A stretch of DNA of 64,000 nucleotides, taken from Thioclava dalianensis (GTDB lineage Bacteria; Pseudomonadota; Alphaproteobacteria; Rhodobacterales; Rhodobacteraceae). Below, piece by piece: positions 54,025 through 62,824 of this stretch; position 1 is the first letter of the stretch; each line of letters begins with the position of its first letter. Where the stretch lies: NCBI RefSeq assembly GCF_000715505.1, contig NZ_JHEH01000005.1:124001-188000 (forward strand). Direction: 5' to 3'. The notes below the pieces were generated by a model, which worked only from the letters and a program-made list of their open reading frames with translations, ran no database searches and was not told the DNA's origin. The position numbers were made by a program, and so were the translations under genes.

Positions 54025-55088
54025 CATTCTCCGACCTGTCCAAGACGTTTGGCGGCGCGCCTGCGCTGGATGCAATCAACGCACAGATCGCCTCGGGCGA
54101 GTTCGTGGCGCTGCTTGGCCCCTCGGGATGTGGCAAGACGACCCTGCTGCGGCTGACCGCCGGGTTTGAACATCCCAGCGCGGGCAAGATCCGGATCGGG
54201 GGCGAAACAGTCGCAGGTGGCGGGCGCTTCGTGTCGCCCGAGGATCGCGAGATCGGGATCGTATTCCAATCCTACGCGCTTTGGCCGCATAAATCGGTGT
54301 TCGACAATGTCGCCTACCCGCTTGAGGTCCGGCGCATACCCCGTGCCGCACGTCAGGCTCGTGTGGCCGAGGCGCTGTCCCTCACCGGGCTTGGCGCGTT
54401 TGCCAACCGGATGCCGTCGCAATTGTCTGGCGGGCAGCGGCAACGGGTCGCGTTGGCACGCTGTCTTGTGTTCGAACCGCGCGCGGTTTTGCTCGATGAG
54501 CCGCTCGCCAATCTCGATCTGTCACTGCGCGCCTCGATGCAGGACGTATTCAGACTGTTTCACCGCCGCACTGGCGCGACCATGCTCTACGTGACCCATG
54601 ATCAGAGCGAAGCACTGGCGCTGGCCGACCGGGTGGCGGTGATGAATGCCGGGAAAATCCGCCAATTCGCCGCGCCCGAGATTTTGTATCGCGAGCCCGC
54701 AGATTGTTTCGTGGCGGGATTTGTCGGCGATGGCGCGGTGGTCTCTGCCCGCATAACCGGACGCGCCGATCACGCGGGCCTTGTGCTGAACGTGCTGGGT
54801 CAGGATGTCGTGTCGCGCAGCGCAGCGCCCGAACCGAGCCATGTCAGCATCCGCCCCGAGTCGATCACATTGGCCGACGACGCCCCGCTGCGCGCCCGCG
54901 TGACGAGCTGCACCTATTTGGGCGGCCGCTTTCGGCTGGAGCTTGATGCAGCGAGCGAAACGCTGGTGGCGTTTTCTCGCCAGCGTGCTGCAATTGGTGA
55001 AACCGTTGGCGTCAGGCTGCACGATCTCTGGGCATTTCGTGATCCCGAGGGTGAAGTCGTTTTGCAAAAGGCGCTCGCCGATGCGTGA
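54012..55088 (+). CDS. ABC transporter ATP-binding protein (PotA/PhnT-like), importer 2
   Basis: 358 aa. Walker A GPSGCGKTT, Q-loop FQSYALWPHKS, signature LSGGQRQRVALARC, Walker B VLLDEPLANLD, then a TOBE domain (VSIRPESITLADDAPLRARV). The ATG at 54012 overlaps the permease gene by 13 bp and follows AAAGGAG. Its stop overlaps the start of the broken gene downstream. Confidence 0.93.
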   Translation: MAELTFSDLSKTFGGAPALDAINAQIASGEFVALLGPSGCGKTTLLRLTAGFEHPSAGKIRIGGETVAGGGRFVSPEDREIGIVFQSYALWPHKSVFDNVAYPLEVRRIPRAARQARVAEALSLTGLGAFANRMPSQLSGGQRQRVALARCLVFEPRAVLLDEPLANLDLSLRASMQDVFRLFHRRTGATMLYVTHDQSEALALADRVAVMNAGKIRQFAAPEILYREPADCFVAGFVGDGAVVSARITGRADHAGLVLNVLGQDVVSRSAAPEPSHVSIRPESITLADDAPLRARVTSCTYLGGRFRLELDAASETLVAFSRQRAAIGETVGVRLHDLWAFRDPEGEVVLQKALADA

Positions 55089-55578
55089 TCTGATCTCGAC
55101 TACCACCGCTTAGGTCGAAGTCCTCTCGGGGCTTGGCGAAAAAGGTCCCGCCTACATCCGGCTCTGGACCGGGCGGCATATTCTGTTCCCCGTGCCGCCA
55201 TCAGGGCGGGCGGGCGAGTTGGCGCTGCATATCATGCGCCACGGCGAGGTTGCTTTCGATGACACCTCCCGCGAAGCGATCGCGGATGGGCTGCAACGCA
55301 GGAGCCTGTCACCGCAATCCGGAGCGCTCGCGCCGCTTTCGACACGCGCCTTTGACCAATCAACCCGTTTTTTGCTTTGCGATACGCCCAATGCGGATGG
55401 CGGCATGGGCATTGATCGGGGTCTTGCCGATCAGTGCATTTCGGCTCTGCGCAACGAGGGATTGCTTTTGGTCGAGAACAAGCGCGTCGACAAAGTGCGG
55501 CGCGCCGACCCAAGCCAGAAATCTGCACATTACGCAGCCGCCGTCGAGAAGCGCGCGGTCTTGCTATCAACACGATAG
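55081..55578 (+). pseudogene. Decayed gene coupled to importer 2, with in-frame TAG
   Basis: The ATG at 55081 overlaps the ATPase stop by 8 bp, as for a translationally coupled gene. After ten codons (MRDLISTTTA) there is a TAG at 55111, and the same frame continues VEVLSGLGEKGPAYIRLWTG, which looks like the N-terminus of an MBL-fold metallohydrolase, and then on to 55578. The later part (ALRNEGLLLVENKRVDKVRR) does not match MBL proteins and I do not recognise it. A start at 55192 would leave a 128-aa product. Most likely a chimeric remnant. It overlaps the convergent PLP-enzyme gene by 49 bp. Confidence 0.5.
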
Positions 55579-56987
55579 AGCGCCCGTTGATCGCTGGTGC
55601 TGCGGGCCACATCCCTGACAGCCTCGATGATCCGGTCGGCCTTGGCATCGCTCATCAGCGCCGAGAACCCAAGACGCGTCCACCCCGGTTTCTCGATCTC
55701 GTTGCCGTCCAGAATATCTGCACGCAGGGCCTCGGATCGCGTCTGATCGATCCCAAGGAGGCGGTGCGCATAGGGACCCGCGCAAGCACATCCGCCCCGC
55801 GCCTGAACGCCATGCAGATCCGAGAGCATGCGCGTCACCAATTGCTGGTGAATACGCGCGCCGTGCGGGTCGGTCACGGTGAAGGAATAGATCGGGATCC
55901 GGTGCGCACTCGGATGGCCGAGGATCTGCAAGCCGGGCAGCTCTGCCCAAGCCGCCTCTGCCCGCTGGCGCAGCTCTTGCAGGCGACGCGTCATATAGTC
56001 CTGACCGATGGCATCCTTGACAATGAAGCACAGCGCCGCCCGCAGATCCCCGACCACATTCGGGGTGCCGGCCTCTTCGCGGGCGATCACATCCTCGGAA
56101 TAATCATGGGTCCAAGGAGATACGAACCGCACCGTCCCGCCACCGGGCGCAGTCGGCTTGGCGCATGCAACGGCCCCGCGCCGCAGGATCAGAATGCCCG
56201 ACGCCCCCGGCCCGCCGATGAACTTATGTGGCGAGAGGACGACAGCATCGATCTCGGCCGCCGCATCGCCTGCCACGTCAATCGGAAGATAGGGCGCGCC
56301 GCCCGCATAGTCCCAGACGCTGATGGCGCCATGCGACTTGAGCAGGGCCGTGACCTTTTTGACGTCTGTGACGATGCCCGTCACATTCGACATGGCGGAA
56401 AAGGCCGCGACGATGCGGCGCCCTTTCTGCGCGCTCAGCAGCGCCTCGAGGATATCGAGATCCGGGCCACCGGCCTGAGCTTCGGGAATTTCGATGACCT
56501 CCGCGCCGCTCTCGCGCCATGGCAGAATATTGGAGTGGTGCTCATAGGGGCCGATCAAAACCAGAGGTTTCTGCGCCCCCTGCCCGCCTGCATCGACGCC
56601 CAGAAGACCGACAAGACGATTGAGACCCGCCGTCGCCCCCGATCCAGTGAAAATCACATCATATTGGTCATTGCCGCCACAGCTTTTGAGAGTGATCCGG
56701 CGGGCTTGCCGCCGCAGACGGGTCATCATCTGCCCGCAATAGGACGCCTCCGTGTGGCTGTTGGCATAGAGCGGCAAGATCTCCTCGAGCATGAAGTCCT
56801 CGATCTGGCGCAGCGCCCGGCCCGAAGCCACATAATCTGCGTAGATCAGCGGGTTGGACCCATGCGGGCCGGGCACCTGAACCCCCTCGCCGATCACCCC
56901 CTTGCGCAGGGTCTCGATCAGATCGCCCCGGCCCAGAGAAGCCTTGAAACGATCAAATTGGGTCATCTGCGCTATATCCATCGTCAT
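55530..56987 (-). CDS. Class V aminotransferase-fold PLP enzyme, cysteine-desulfurase-like
   Basis: 485 aa. YADYVASGRALRQIEDF at the N-terminus, GSGATAGLNRLVGLL at the PLP phosphate site, HHSNILPW, the PLP lysine in SPHKFIGGPGASG and a cysteine in ARGGCACAGPYAHRLLG. This is the SufS/CsdA-like long subgroup; whether it is a desulfurase, a lyase or an aminotransferase is not clear. GAGGG precedes the ATG. Divergent from an Lrp regulator and next to the importer genes. Confidence 0.82.
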   Translation of the reverse strand: MTMDIAQMTQFDRFKASLGRGDLIETLRKGVIGEGVQVPGPHGSNPLIYADYVASGRALRQIEDFMLEEILPLYANSHTEASYCGQMMTRLRRQARRITLKSCGGNDQYDVIFTGSGATAGLNRLVGLLGVDAGGQGAQKPLVLIGPYEHHSNILPWRESGAEVIEIPEAQAGGPDLDILEALLSAQKGRRIVAAFSAMSNVTGIVTDVKKVTALLKSHGAISVWDYAGGAPYLPIDVAGDAAAEIDAVVLSPHKFIGGPGASGILILRRGAVACAKPTAPGGGTVRFVSPWTHDYSEDVIAREEAGTPNVVGDLRAALCFIVKDAIGQDYMTRRLQELRQRAEAAWAELPGLQILGHPSAHRIPIYSFTVTDPHGARIHQQLVTRMLSDLHGVQARGGCACAGPYAHRLLGIDQTRSEALRADILDGNEIEKPGWTRLGFSALMSDAKADRIIEAVRDVARSTSDQRALYRVDSKTARFSTAAA

Positions 56988-57083
56988 ATCCAGCCCTCAC
57001 CTCGTGTTGGCTAGATTGATATCATTGCCGACACGTGGAATACTTCACCAAACTATGAGCAAACTCGGCAGTTATTCTATCAA

Positions 57084-57548
57084 ATGACCACACGCACCCT
57101 TGATTCCATCGACAAATCCATCTTGCGCTGCCTTCAGCGCGACGCGTCGCTGTCGCAGCGCGACTTGGCCGAAAAGGTTGGGCTGTCGCAGAACTCTTGC
57201 TGGCGCAGATTGACCCGCCTGCGCGAAGAAGGGGTGATCAAAGGCCAGACCATCCGCGTTGACATGCAGGCGCTTGGCCTTGATCTGACGGTCTTTGCAA
57301 TGGTCCGGACCCGGCAACACTCTGCCGACTGGCTGGAGCGTTTCCGCAAATCGGTGTTGGCGATCGACAATGTGGTCGATTTCTTCCGGATCGCCGGGGA
57401 TTACGACTACATGATCAAGATCGTCGCTCGGGACATGAATGATTTTGACCGGGTCTACCAACAGCTCATCAGCAAGACCGAACTTGAAACCGTCACCTCC
57501 TATATCGCGATGGAGGCCATCGCGGATGGCAGAGATGTGCCAGCTTAA
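57084..57548 (+). CDS. Lrp/AsnC-family regulator
   Basis: 154 aa. Winged helix-turn-helix IDKSILRCLQRDASLSQRDLAEKVGLSQNSCWRRL and a C-terminal RAM domain (FFRIAGDYDYMIKIVARDM). Divergent from the PLP enzyme across 96 bp, its probable target. The inducer is probably an amino acid related to that enzyme's substrate. Confidence 0.92.
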   Translation: MTTRTLDSIDKSILRCLQRDASLSQRDLAEKVGLSQNSCWRRLTRLREEGVIKGQTIRVDMQALGLDLTVFAMVRTRQHSADWLERFRKSVLAIDNVVDFFRIAGDYDYMIKIVARDMNDFDRVYQQLISKTELETVTSYIAMEAIADGRDVPA

Positions 57549-57914
57549 CGTTTAGCGCGCCAACTGTCGCGGTCGCTCCCGCCCCTTTCATCACCGAGCG
57601 CCACTTGGGCGCAACGCGGATGTCAGACAGCGCGAGGGCACGCCCCCCATCTCACATGACAAAACAACCCCATGCCGCACAGGGTGACAGGCCGGGTGCA
57701 ACCAAAATGCCGCAGAAGTTCTGAATTTTTGCCACAAAGAAAACACCGATTGCAGGCCTAACTGGCGGCATTATTAGGGATCCAAAAAATTCGGCTGAGC
57801 AGCCTTCAAAAATTTCATCCAGATCTTGGCCCACGACGTATCTCGTGAACCGAGACACTACATAGCAGCGTCGCGACGCTGCACGACCGCGCGCAGAAAA
57901 GGGCTTTCGCAGGC
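57549..57914. other. Non-coding region upstream of the RTX-Hint gene
   Basis: 366 bp between the Lrp gene and the RTX gene. No supported gene on either strand; it should hold the promoter of the RTX gene. AT-richer than the surroundings from about 57700 to 57830. No hairpin or operator stands out. Confidence 0.4.
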
Positions 57915-60143
57915 ATGCCGACGACCTTCAATTGGATTTATCTGGACAAATCCAACAGCTTCATCGACCCCTATGAAGGCAACTCCAACATGGAGAATTA
58001 CAATGCCTTCCGCGGGACCACCTTCGGGTCAAGCACGGATCCCCTGTATCAGCATGTCGTCTCGGCAACGACCGTGGATAATGGCGGCACAACCGGCGCT
58101 CTGGATACCAACAACAACGCTTCAAATGACCAGATCATCACCCGAACGACGCCCGGCTCGGCCACCCAGACGCTGACCTATGACGGCCTTGTGGTTTATG
58201 ACGCCACGCTCACATACGCCGATGGCACCACCGCGACGGTCAGCGCGGTTTTGGTGCAGACGACCGATGGCAGCTTATTTCTTGCGCCAGAGATTTCGAA
58301 CAATGACGACACGAAGGCCTATGAAGCAAAGCCGATCCGTTCGATCACGATGAACTCGGCCCAGAGCTACTCAAATACCAACCTCGCGGCGGATCGCTAC
58401 CAGACGGGCTTCGATGATGGCTATGTCGATGGCACCGCAGGCAATGATATGATCGACGCGAACTATGTCGAGCCGATTGCGGGCGGCAGCGACAAGATCG
58501 ACAATAACGATGCGGGCCTGCCCGGCTCGAGCGGCAATGACGATTACGTCCGCGCGGGTGCGGGCAATGACACGGTGCTCGCGGGGCTTGGCAATGACAC
58601 GGTCGAGGGCGGCACCGGAAACGACTCGATTGATGGCGGCGCGGGAAACGACTCGCTGCTCGGTCAGGATGGCAACGACACACTGCTGGGCGGCGCAGGC
58701 AATGACACGCTCGTCGGGGGCGCGGGCAACGACTCGCTCTCAGGCGGCGCTGGCAATGATTCCCTGTCAGGCGGTGACGGGGCCGACACGCTCTCGGGCG
58801 GTGACGGCAGTGACACGCTTTCGGGCGGTGATGGCAATGACACGCTCGACGGCGGCGCTGGCAATGACATCCTTGAAGGCGGAACCGGAGCCGATGTCCT
58901 CAATGCTGGCGCCGGGATGGACTACGCCTCCTATGTCAACAGCGCCTCGGGGGTGAACGTCAACCTCGCAAGCGGTGTCGGCACGGGCGGTGATGCCGAG
59001 GGCGACAGGCTCACGGGCGTCGACGGGCTGTTCGGCTCGAATTTCAACGACACGCTGGTCGGCTATGACGGCTTTTCCGACGACCCCGACAACGGCTACA
59101 CGAACGTCTTTTACGGCAATGGCGGCGATGACTATATCGACGGTGCGGGCGGCGATGACAGCCTCTATGGCGGGATCGGAAACGACACGGTGCTTGGCGG
59201 ATCGGGCAACGACGTCGTCGATGGCGGGTCGGGCAATGACAGCCTGTCGGGCGGATCGGGCAATGACACGCTTACCGGCGGGAGCGGCAATGACACGCTC
59301 GATGGCGGGTCGGGCGCCGATCTGCTTCAGGGCGGCGACGATGCGGATGTCTTCGTCGATCTGACCGATGGCGACACGGTCGATGGCGGCGAGGGCGGGA
59401 ATGACTATGACACGCTCGATCTGCGCAATTGGGGCAAGGCGCTCACCAATATCACCTTCGACGACCCCAACAATCGCGAGAACGGGACGGTCCAGTTTCT
59501 CGACACTGACGGCAATGTCGTGGGCTCGATGGGCTTCACAAATATCGAGAAGGTCATCCCCTGCTTCACCCCCGGCACCCGGATCGCGACCGATCAGGGC
59601 GAATGTCTGGTTGAGGATCTGCAGCCGGGCGACCGCGTGCTCACCCGCGACAACGGCTTTCAGGACATCCGCTGGATCGGCTCGCGCAGCCTCAACTGGG
59701 CGCAGTTGCAAGCCAACCCCGCCTATCGTCCGGTCATCATCCCCGCCGGAGCCTTCGGCCCCGATCAGCCAGAGCGCGAGATGCGCGTCTCGCCCCAGCA
59801 TCGCATCTTGCTGACAGGCCATTTCACCGAGCTGCTCTGCGGCGAGACCGAAGCGCTGGCGGCGGCATCCCACTTTGACGGAATCGACGGCATCGCAATC
59901 GACCGCGGCGCGCATAAGGTGACCTATATCCACCTGATGTTCGACGCCCATCAGATCGTTTTGTCAGATGGCCTGTGGACCGAGAGCTTCCAACCCGGTG
60001 CGGCGACCCTCAAGGAACTCGAATCCGAGCAGCGGCGCGAATTGCTGGGCCTGTTCCCCGAACTGGCCCAAGGCACGGCGAGCTACCCCGCCGCCCGGCC
60101 CAGCCTCAAACGACACGAGTCGCGCCTCGCCATCGCGGCCTGA
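57915..60143 (+). CDS. RTX calcium-binding repeat protein with C-terminal Hint (autoprocessing) domain
   Basis: 742 aa, no Sec signal, consistent with type I secretion. Residues 1-170 are a unique N-terminal part. Two blocks of GGxGxD-type nonapeptides (about 213-333 and 400-475) bind calcium after export. A Hint_2 domain starts at Cys550 in VIPCFTPGTRIATD, with GDRVLTRDNG, SPQHRILL and HLMFDAHQIV. Such Hint domains may cut themselves off or act as adducts; the Cys and His needed are present. Relatives are common as surface proteins in Rhodobacteraceae. No type I exporter genes are adjacent. Confidence 0.88.
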   Translation: MPTTFNWIYLDKSNSFIDPYEGNSNMENYNAFRGTTFGSSTDPLYQHVVSATTVDNGGTTGALDTNNNASNDQIITRTTPGSATQTLTYDGLVVYDATLTYADGTTATVSAVLVQTTDGSLFLAPEISNNDDTKAYEAKPIRSITMNSAQSYSNTNLAADRYQTGFDDGYVDGTAGNDMIDANYVEPIAGGSDKIDNNDAGLPGSSGNDDYVRAGAGNDTVLAGLGNDTVEGGTGNDSIDGGAGNDSLLGQDGNDTLLGGAGNDTLVGGAGNDSLSGGAGNDSLSGGDGADTLSGGDGSDTLSGGDGNDTLDGGAGNDILEGGTGADVLNAGAGMDYASYVNSASGVNVNLASGVGTGGDAEGDRLTGVDGLFGSNFNDTLVGYDGFSDDPDNGYTNVFYGNGGDDYIDGAGGDDSLYGGIGNDTVLGGSGNDVVDGGSGNDSLSGGSGNDTLTGGSGNDTLDGGSGADLLQGGDDADVFVDLTDGDTVDGGEGGNDYDTLDLRNWGKALTNITFDDPNNRENGTVQFLDTDGNVVGSMGFTNIEKVIPCFTPGTRIATDQGECLVEDLQPGDRVLTRDNGFQDIRWIGSRSLNWAQLQANPAYRPVIIPAGAFGPDQPEREMRVSPQHRILLTGHFTELLCGETEALAAASHFDGIDGIAIDRGAHKVTYIHLMFDAHQIVLSDGLWTESFQPGAATLKELESEQRRELLGLFPELAQGTASYPAARPSLKRHESRLAIAA
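58551..58913 (+). repeat. First RTX repeat block
   Basis: About thirteen in-frame units of 27 bp coding for GGxGNDxLx-type nonapeptides, with minor variation (GGTGNDSID, GGAGNDTLV, GGDGADTLS). The DNA itself is strongly repetitive, so slippage or assembly errors are possible here. Confidence 0.9.
59112..59339 (+). repeat. Second RTX repeat block
   Basis: About eight more 27-bp units of the same GGxGNDxLx type (GGSGNDVVD, GGSGNDSLS, GGSGNDTLT), separated from the first block by about 66 residues that are not repetitive. Confidence 0.88.
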
Positions 60144-60360
60144 GGACACGGCCCCACGGCAGTCACGATCAAGCCCGCTCAAGGCCGCGCCCTCCAGCGC
60201 GGCTTCTGCACGGCCCAAAGGGGCGCGGCGCAAGCCCATGCTTGCCTCGCCCCTCTCTCTTTCGATAGGACAAAAGGCACAAGATCGATCCGCACCTCGG
60301 GGTATGACGCCTGCCTCTGCCCGGTGGCCCTATTGCATTCGCACGAGGAGACGCCCGACC

Positions 60361-61869
60361 ATGAACCAGCCCAATATTCTCATCCTGATGGTGGATCAGC
60401 TCAACGGCACCCTGTTTCCCGATGGCCCGGCGGAGTGGCTGCATTTGCCGCATCTCAAGAAACTGGCCGAGAAATCCGTGCGCTTTGCGAATGCCTATAC
60501 CGGCTCGCCTCTCTGTGCGCCGGGACGGGCCGCGTTCATGTCGGGCCAGCTTCCCTCGCGCAACGGGGTCTATGACAACGCCGCCGAGTTCCGCTCGGAC
60601 ATTCCGACCTATGCCCACCACCTGCGCCGCGCGGGCTACCAGACCTGCCTGTCGGGCAAGATGCATTTCGTAGGCCCCGATCAGCTTCATGGCTTCGAAG
60701 AGCGCCTGACCACCGATATCTACCCGGCCGATTTCGGCTGGACGCCGGATTACCGCAAGCCCGGTGAGCGGATCGACTGGTGGTATCATAATATGGGCTC
60801 GGTCACCGGCGCGGGCGTTGCCGAGATCTCGAACCAGATGGAATATGACGACAACGTCGCCCATGAAGCCAAGATGAAGCTCTACGATCTGGCGCGGGGC
60901 AATGATGCGCGCCCATGGATGCTCACCGTGTCCTTCACCCATCCGCATGACCCCTATGTCGCGCGCAAGAAATACTGGGATCTCTACGAGGAGTGCGCCC
61001 ATCTCGAACCCGAATATGGCGCGATCCCCTACGAGGAGCAGGACGCCCATTCGAAGCGCATTTTCGATGCCAATGACTGGCGCGAATATGACATCACGCG
61101 CGAGGATGTGCGCCGCTCGCGCCGCGCCTATTTCGCCAATCTCAGCTATCTCGACGACAAGATCGGTGAACTGCTGCAGGTGGTCGAGGATACGCGGCAG
61201 GAAACGGTCATCGTGTTTTGCTCGGATCACGGCGACATGCTGGGCGAGCGCGGGCTCTGGTTCAAGATGAGCTTTTACGAGGGCTCGGCGCGGGTGCCGA
61301 TGATGATCTGCGCGCCGGGGCTGGAACCGGGACGGGTGAGCGACCCGGTCTCGACCATCGATCTCACCCCGACGCTCTGCGATCTGGCGGGGATCTCGCT
61401 CGACGAGATCGCGCCGTGGATCGACGGGCAAAGCGTGCTGCCGCAGGCACGTGGCGCGGCTCGCGCGGAGGCTGTGCGGATCGAATATGCAGCCGAGGCT
61501 TCTTACGCGCCACTCGTGAGCCTGCGCAAAGGCCGCTACAAGCTCAACCTGTGCAGCCTCGATCCCGACCAGCTGTTCGATCTTGAGGCAGACCCGCATG
61601 AGCGCAAAAATCTGGCGGACGATCCTGAGCATGCCGAGCCGCTCGCCGCGCTGAAATCTGAAGCCGCCGAGCGCTGGGATCTGGCGCGCTTTGACGCGGA
61701 GGTCCGTGCCAGTCAGGCCCGGCGCTGGGTCGTCTATGACGCGCTACGCCAAGGCGGGCATTACCCGTGGGACTACCAGCCGCTCAAGAACGCGTCCGAG
61801 GCCTATATGCGCAACCACATGGATCTCAACGATCTCGAAGAGCGCAAACGCTTTCCGCGCGGCGAATGA
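60361..61869 (+). CDS. betC: Choline sulfatase
   Basis: 502 aa. Hydrolyses choline-O-sulfate to choline and sulfate, a route to glycine betaine and sulfur. Metal-binding ILMVDQ near the N-terminus, formylglycine motif Cys52-x-Pro-x-Arg (SPLCAPGRAAF), SGQLPSRNGVYDNAAE typical of BetC, GKMHFVGPDQLHGF, and the choline-sulfatase C-terminal extension ending in DLEERKRFP. I start at the ATG at 60361, not in the longer open frame that overlaps the RTX gene. No betAB or transporter adjacent. Confidence 0.93.
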   Translation: MNQPNILILMVDQLNGTLFPDGPAEWLHLPHLKKLAEKSVRFANAYTGSPLCAPGRAAFMSGQLPSRNGVYDNAAEFRSDIPTYAHHLRRAGYQTCLSGKMHFVGPDQLHGFEERLTTDIYPADFGWTPDYRKPGERIDWWYHNMGSVTGAGVAEISNQMEYDDNVAHEAKMKLYDLARGNDARPWMLTVSFTHPHDPYVARKKYWDLYEECAHLEPEYGAIPYEEQDAHSKRIFDANDWREYDITREDVRRSRRAYFANLSYLDDKIGELLQVVEDTRQETVIVFCSDHGDMLGERGLWFKMSFYEGSARVPMMICAPGLEPGRVSDPVSTIDLTPTLCDLAGISLDEIAPWIDGQSVLPQARGAARAEAVRIEYAAEASYAPLVSLRKGRYKLNLCSLDPDQLFDLEADPHERKNLADDPEHAEPLAALKSEAAERWDLARFDAEVRASQARRWVVYDALRQGGHYPWDYQPLKNASEAYMRNHMDLNDLEERKRFPRGE

Positions 61870-61960
61870 GGGCGCGCCAGATCACACAGGACTGATCGCC
61901 TTTCCGGAACCACCCGTCGCCCTATCCTGTTGGCCAAGCAACGACACAAAGGAGACGGCA

Positions 61961-62788
61961 ATGAGTGTTCCGATGATCACCCTCAACGATGGCACCAAGA
62001 TCCCGCAGTTGGGCCTTGGCGTCTGGAAAATGCCCGAGGAGGAAACCCCGGGCCTGATCATGAGCGCGCTCAACAACGGGTATCGTCATATCGACACCGC
62101 CGCCGCCTATGGCAACGAAGCGGGCGTCGGACGCGGGATCTTGGAATCGGGCGTGCCGCGCGACGAGATCTTCATCACCACCAAGCTTTGGAATGACCGC
62201 CAAGGCTATGACGAGACCCTGCGTGCCTTTGACGAGAGCATGGGCAAGCTGGGCCTCGAAACGCTGGATCTTTACCTGATCCACTGGCCGATGCCCAACC
62301 GGGGCCACTATGTCGACACTTGGAAGGCCTTCGTGAAGCTGCAACAGGAGGGCCGCATTCGCGCCATCGGCGTGTCGAACTTCCTGCCCGAGCATCTTGA
62401 GCGCCTGATTGACGAAACCGGCATCACCCCGGCGCTGAACCAAGTGGAGCTGCATCCGCGCTTCCAGCAATCAGCGCAGCGCGCCGCGCACGCCAAGCTT
62501 GGCATCGCCACCGAATGCTGGTCGCCATTGGGCCAAGGCGAGGCGCTGTCGAACCCGGTTCTGACCGAGATCGCCTCGCGTCACGGCAAATCGGTGGCGC
62601 AGGTGATCCTGCGCTGGCAGGTGCAACTGGGCTGCATCACAATCCCCAAAAGTTCCAATCACGACCGGATGCGGGAAAACATCACGATCTTCGATTTCGA
62701 GCTTTCCGATGCGGAGATGGCCCGGATCAAGGATCTCGACGCCGCCGACGGGCGGATCGGGTCGGACCCGGCCACCGCCGATTTCTAA
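61961..62788 (+). CDS. Aldo/keto reductase (2,5-diketo-gluconate reductase group)
   Basis: 275 aa TIM barrel. Catalytic tetrad Asp45, Tyr50, Lys75 and His108 (HIDTAAAYGNE, TTKLWND, YLIHWPMP), with NADPH-site motifs IGVSNFL and IPKSSNHDRMREN. Prefers NADPH by family; substrate unknown. AAAGGAGA upstream of the ATG. 91 bp after betC on the same strand. Confidence 0.93.
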   Translation: MSVPMITLNDGTKIPQLGLGVWKMPEEETPGLIMSALNNGYRHIDTAAAYGNEAGVGRGILESGVPRDEIFITTKLWNDRQGYDETLRAFDESMGKLGLETLDLYLIHWPMPNRGHYVDTWKAFVKLQQEGRIRAIGVSNFLPEHLERLIDETGITPALNQVELHPRFQQSAQRAAHAKLGIATECWSPLGQGEALSNPVLTEIASRHGKSVAQVILRWQVQLGCITIPKSSNHDRMRENITIFDFELSDAEMARIKDLDAADGRIGSDPATADF

Positions 62789-62824
62789 GCTTCGGATCTT
62801 TTGAAACAGACCCGCGTGGGCGCG

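Noticed and set aside
40217-55113. Three interrupted genes each have an in-frame TAG (40217, 46852, 55111), suggesting amber recoding
   Set aside because: Intact genes here end normally in TAG (the Hsp70-like gene, the nitrilase and the importer 1 permease), and two of the three loci are otherwise decayed. Ordinary nonsense mutation is simpler. A suppressor tRNA search would settle it.
57652-57858. 68-codon minus-strand frame in the RTX upstream gap
   Set aside because: No ribosome site, no family resemblance and no partner gene. Probably chance.
58345-59951. Long open frames in other phases across the RTX gene
   Set aside because: They come from the 27-bp repeat periodicity and code for low-complexity sequence.
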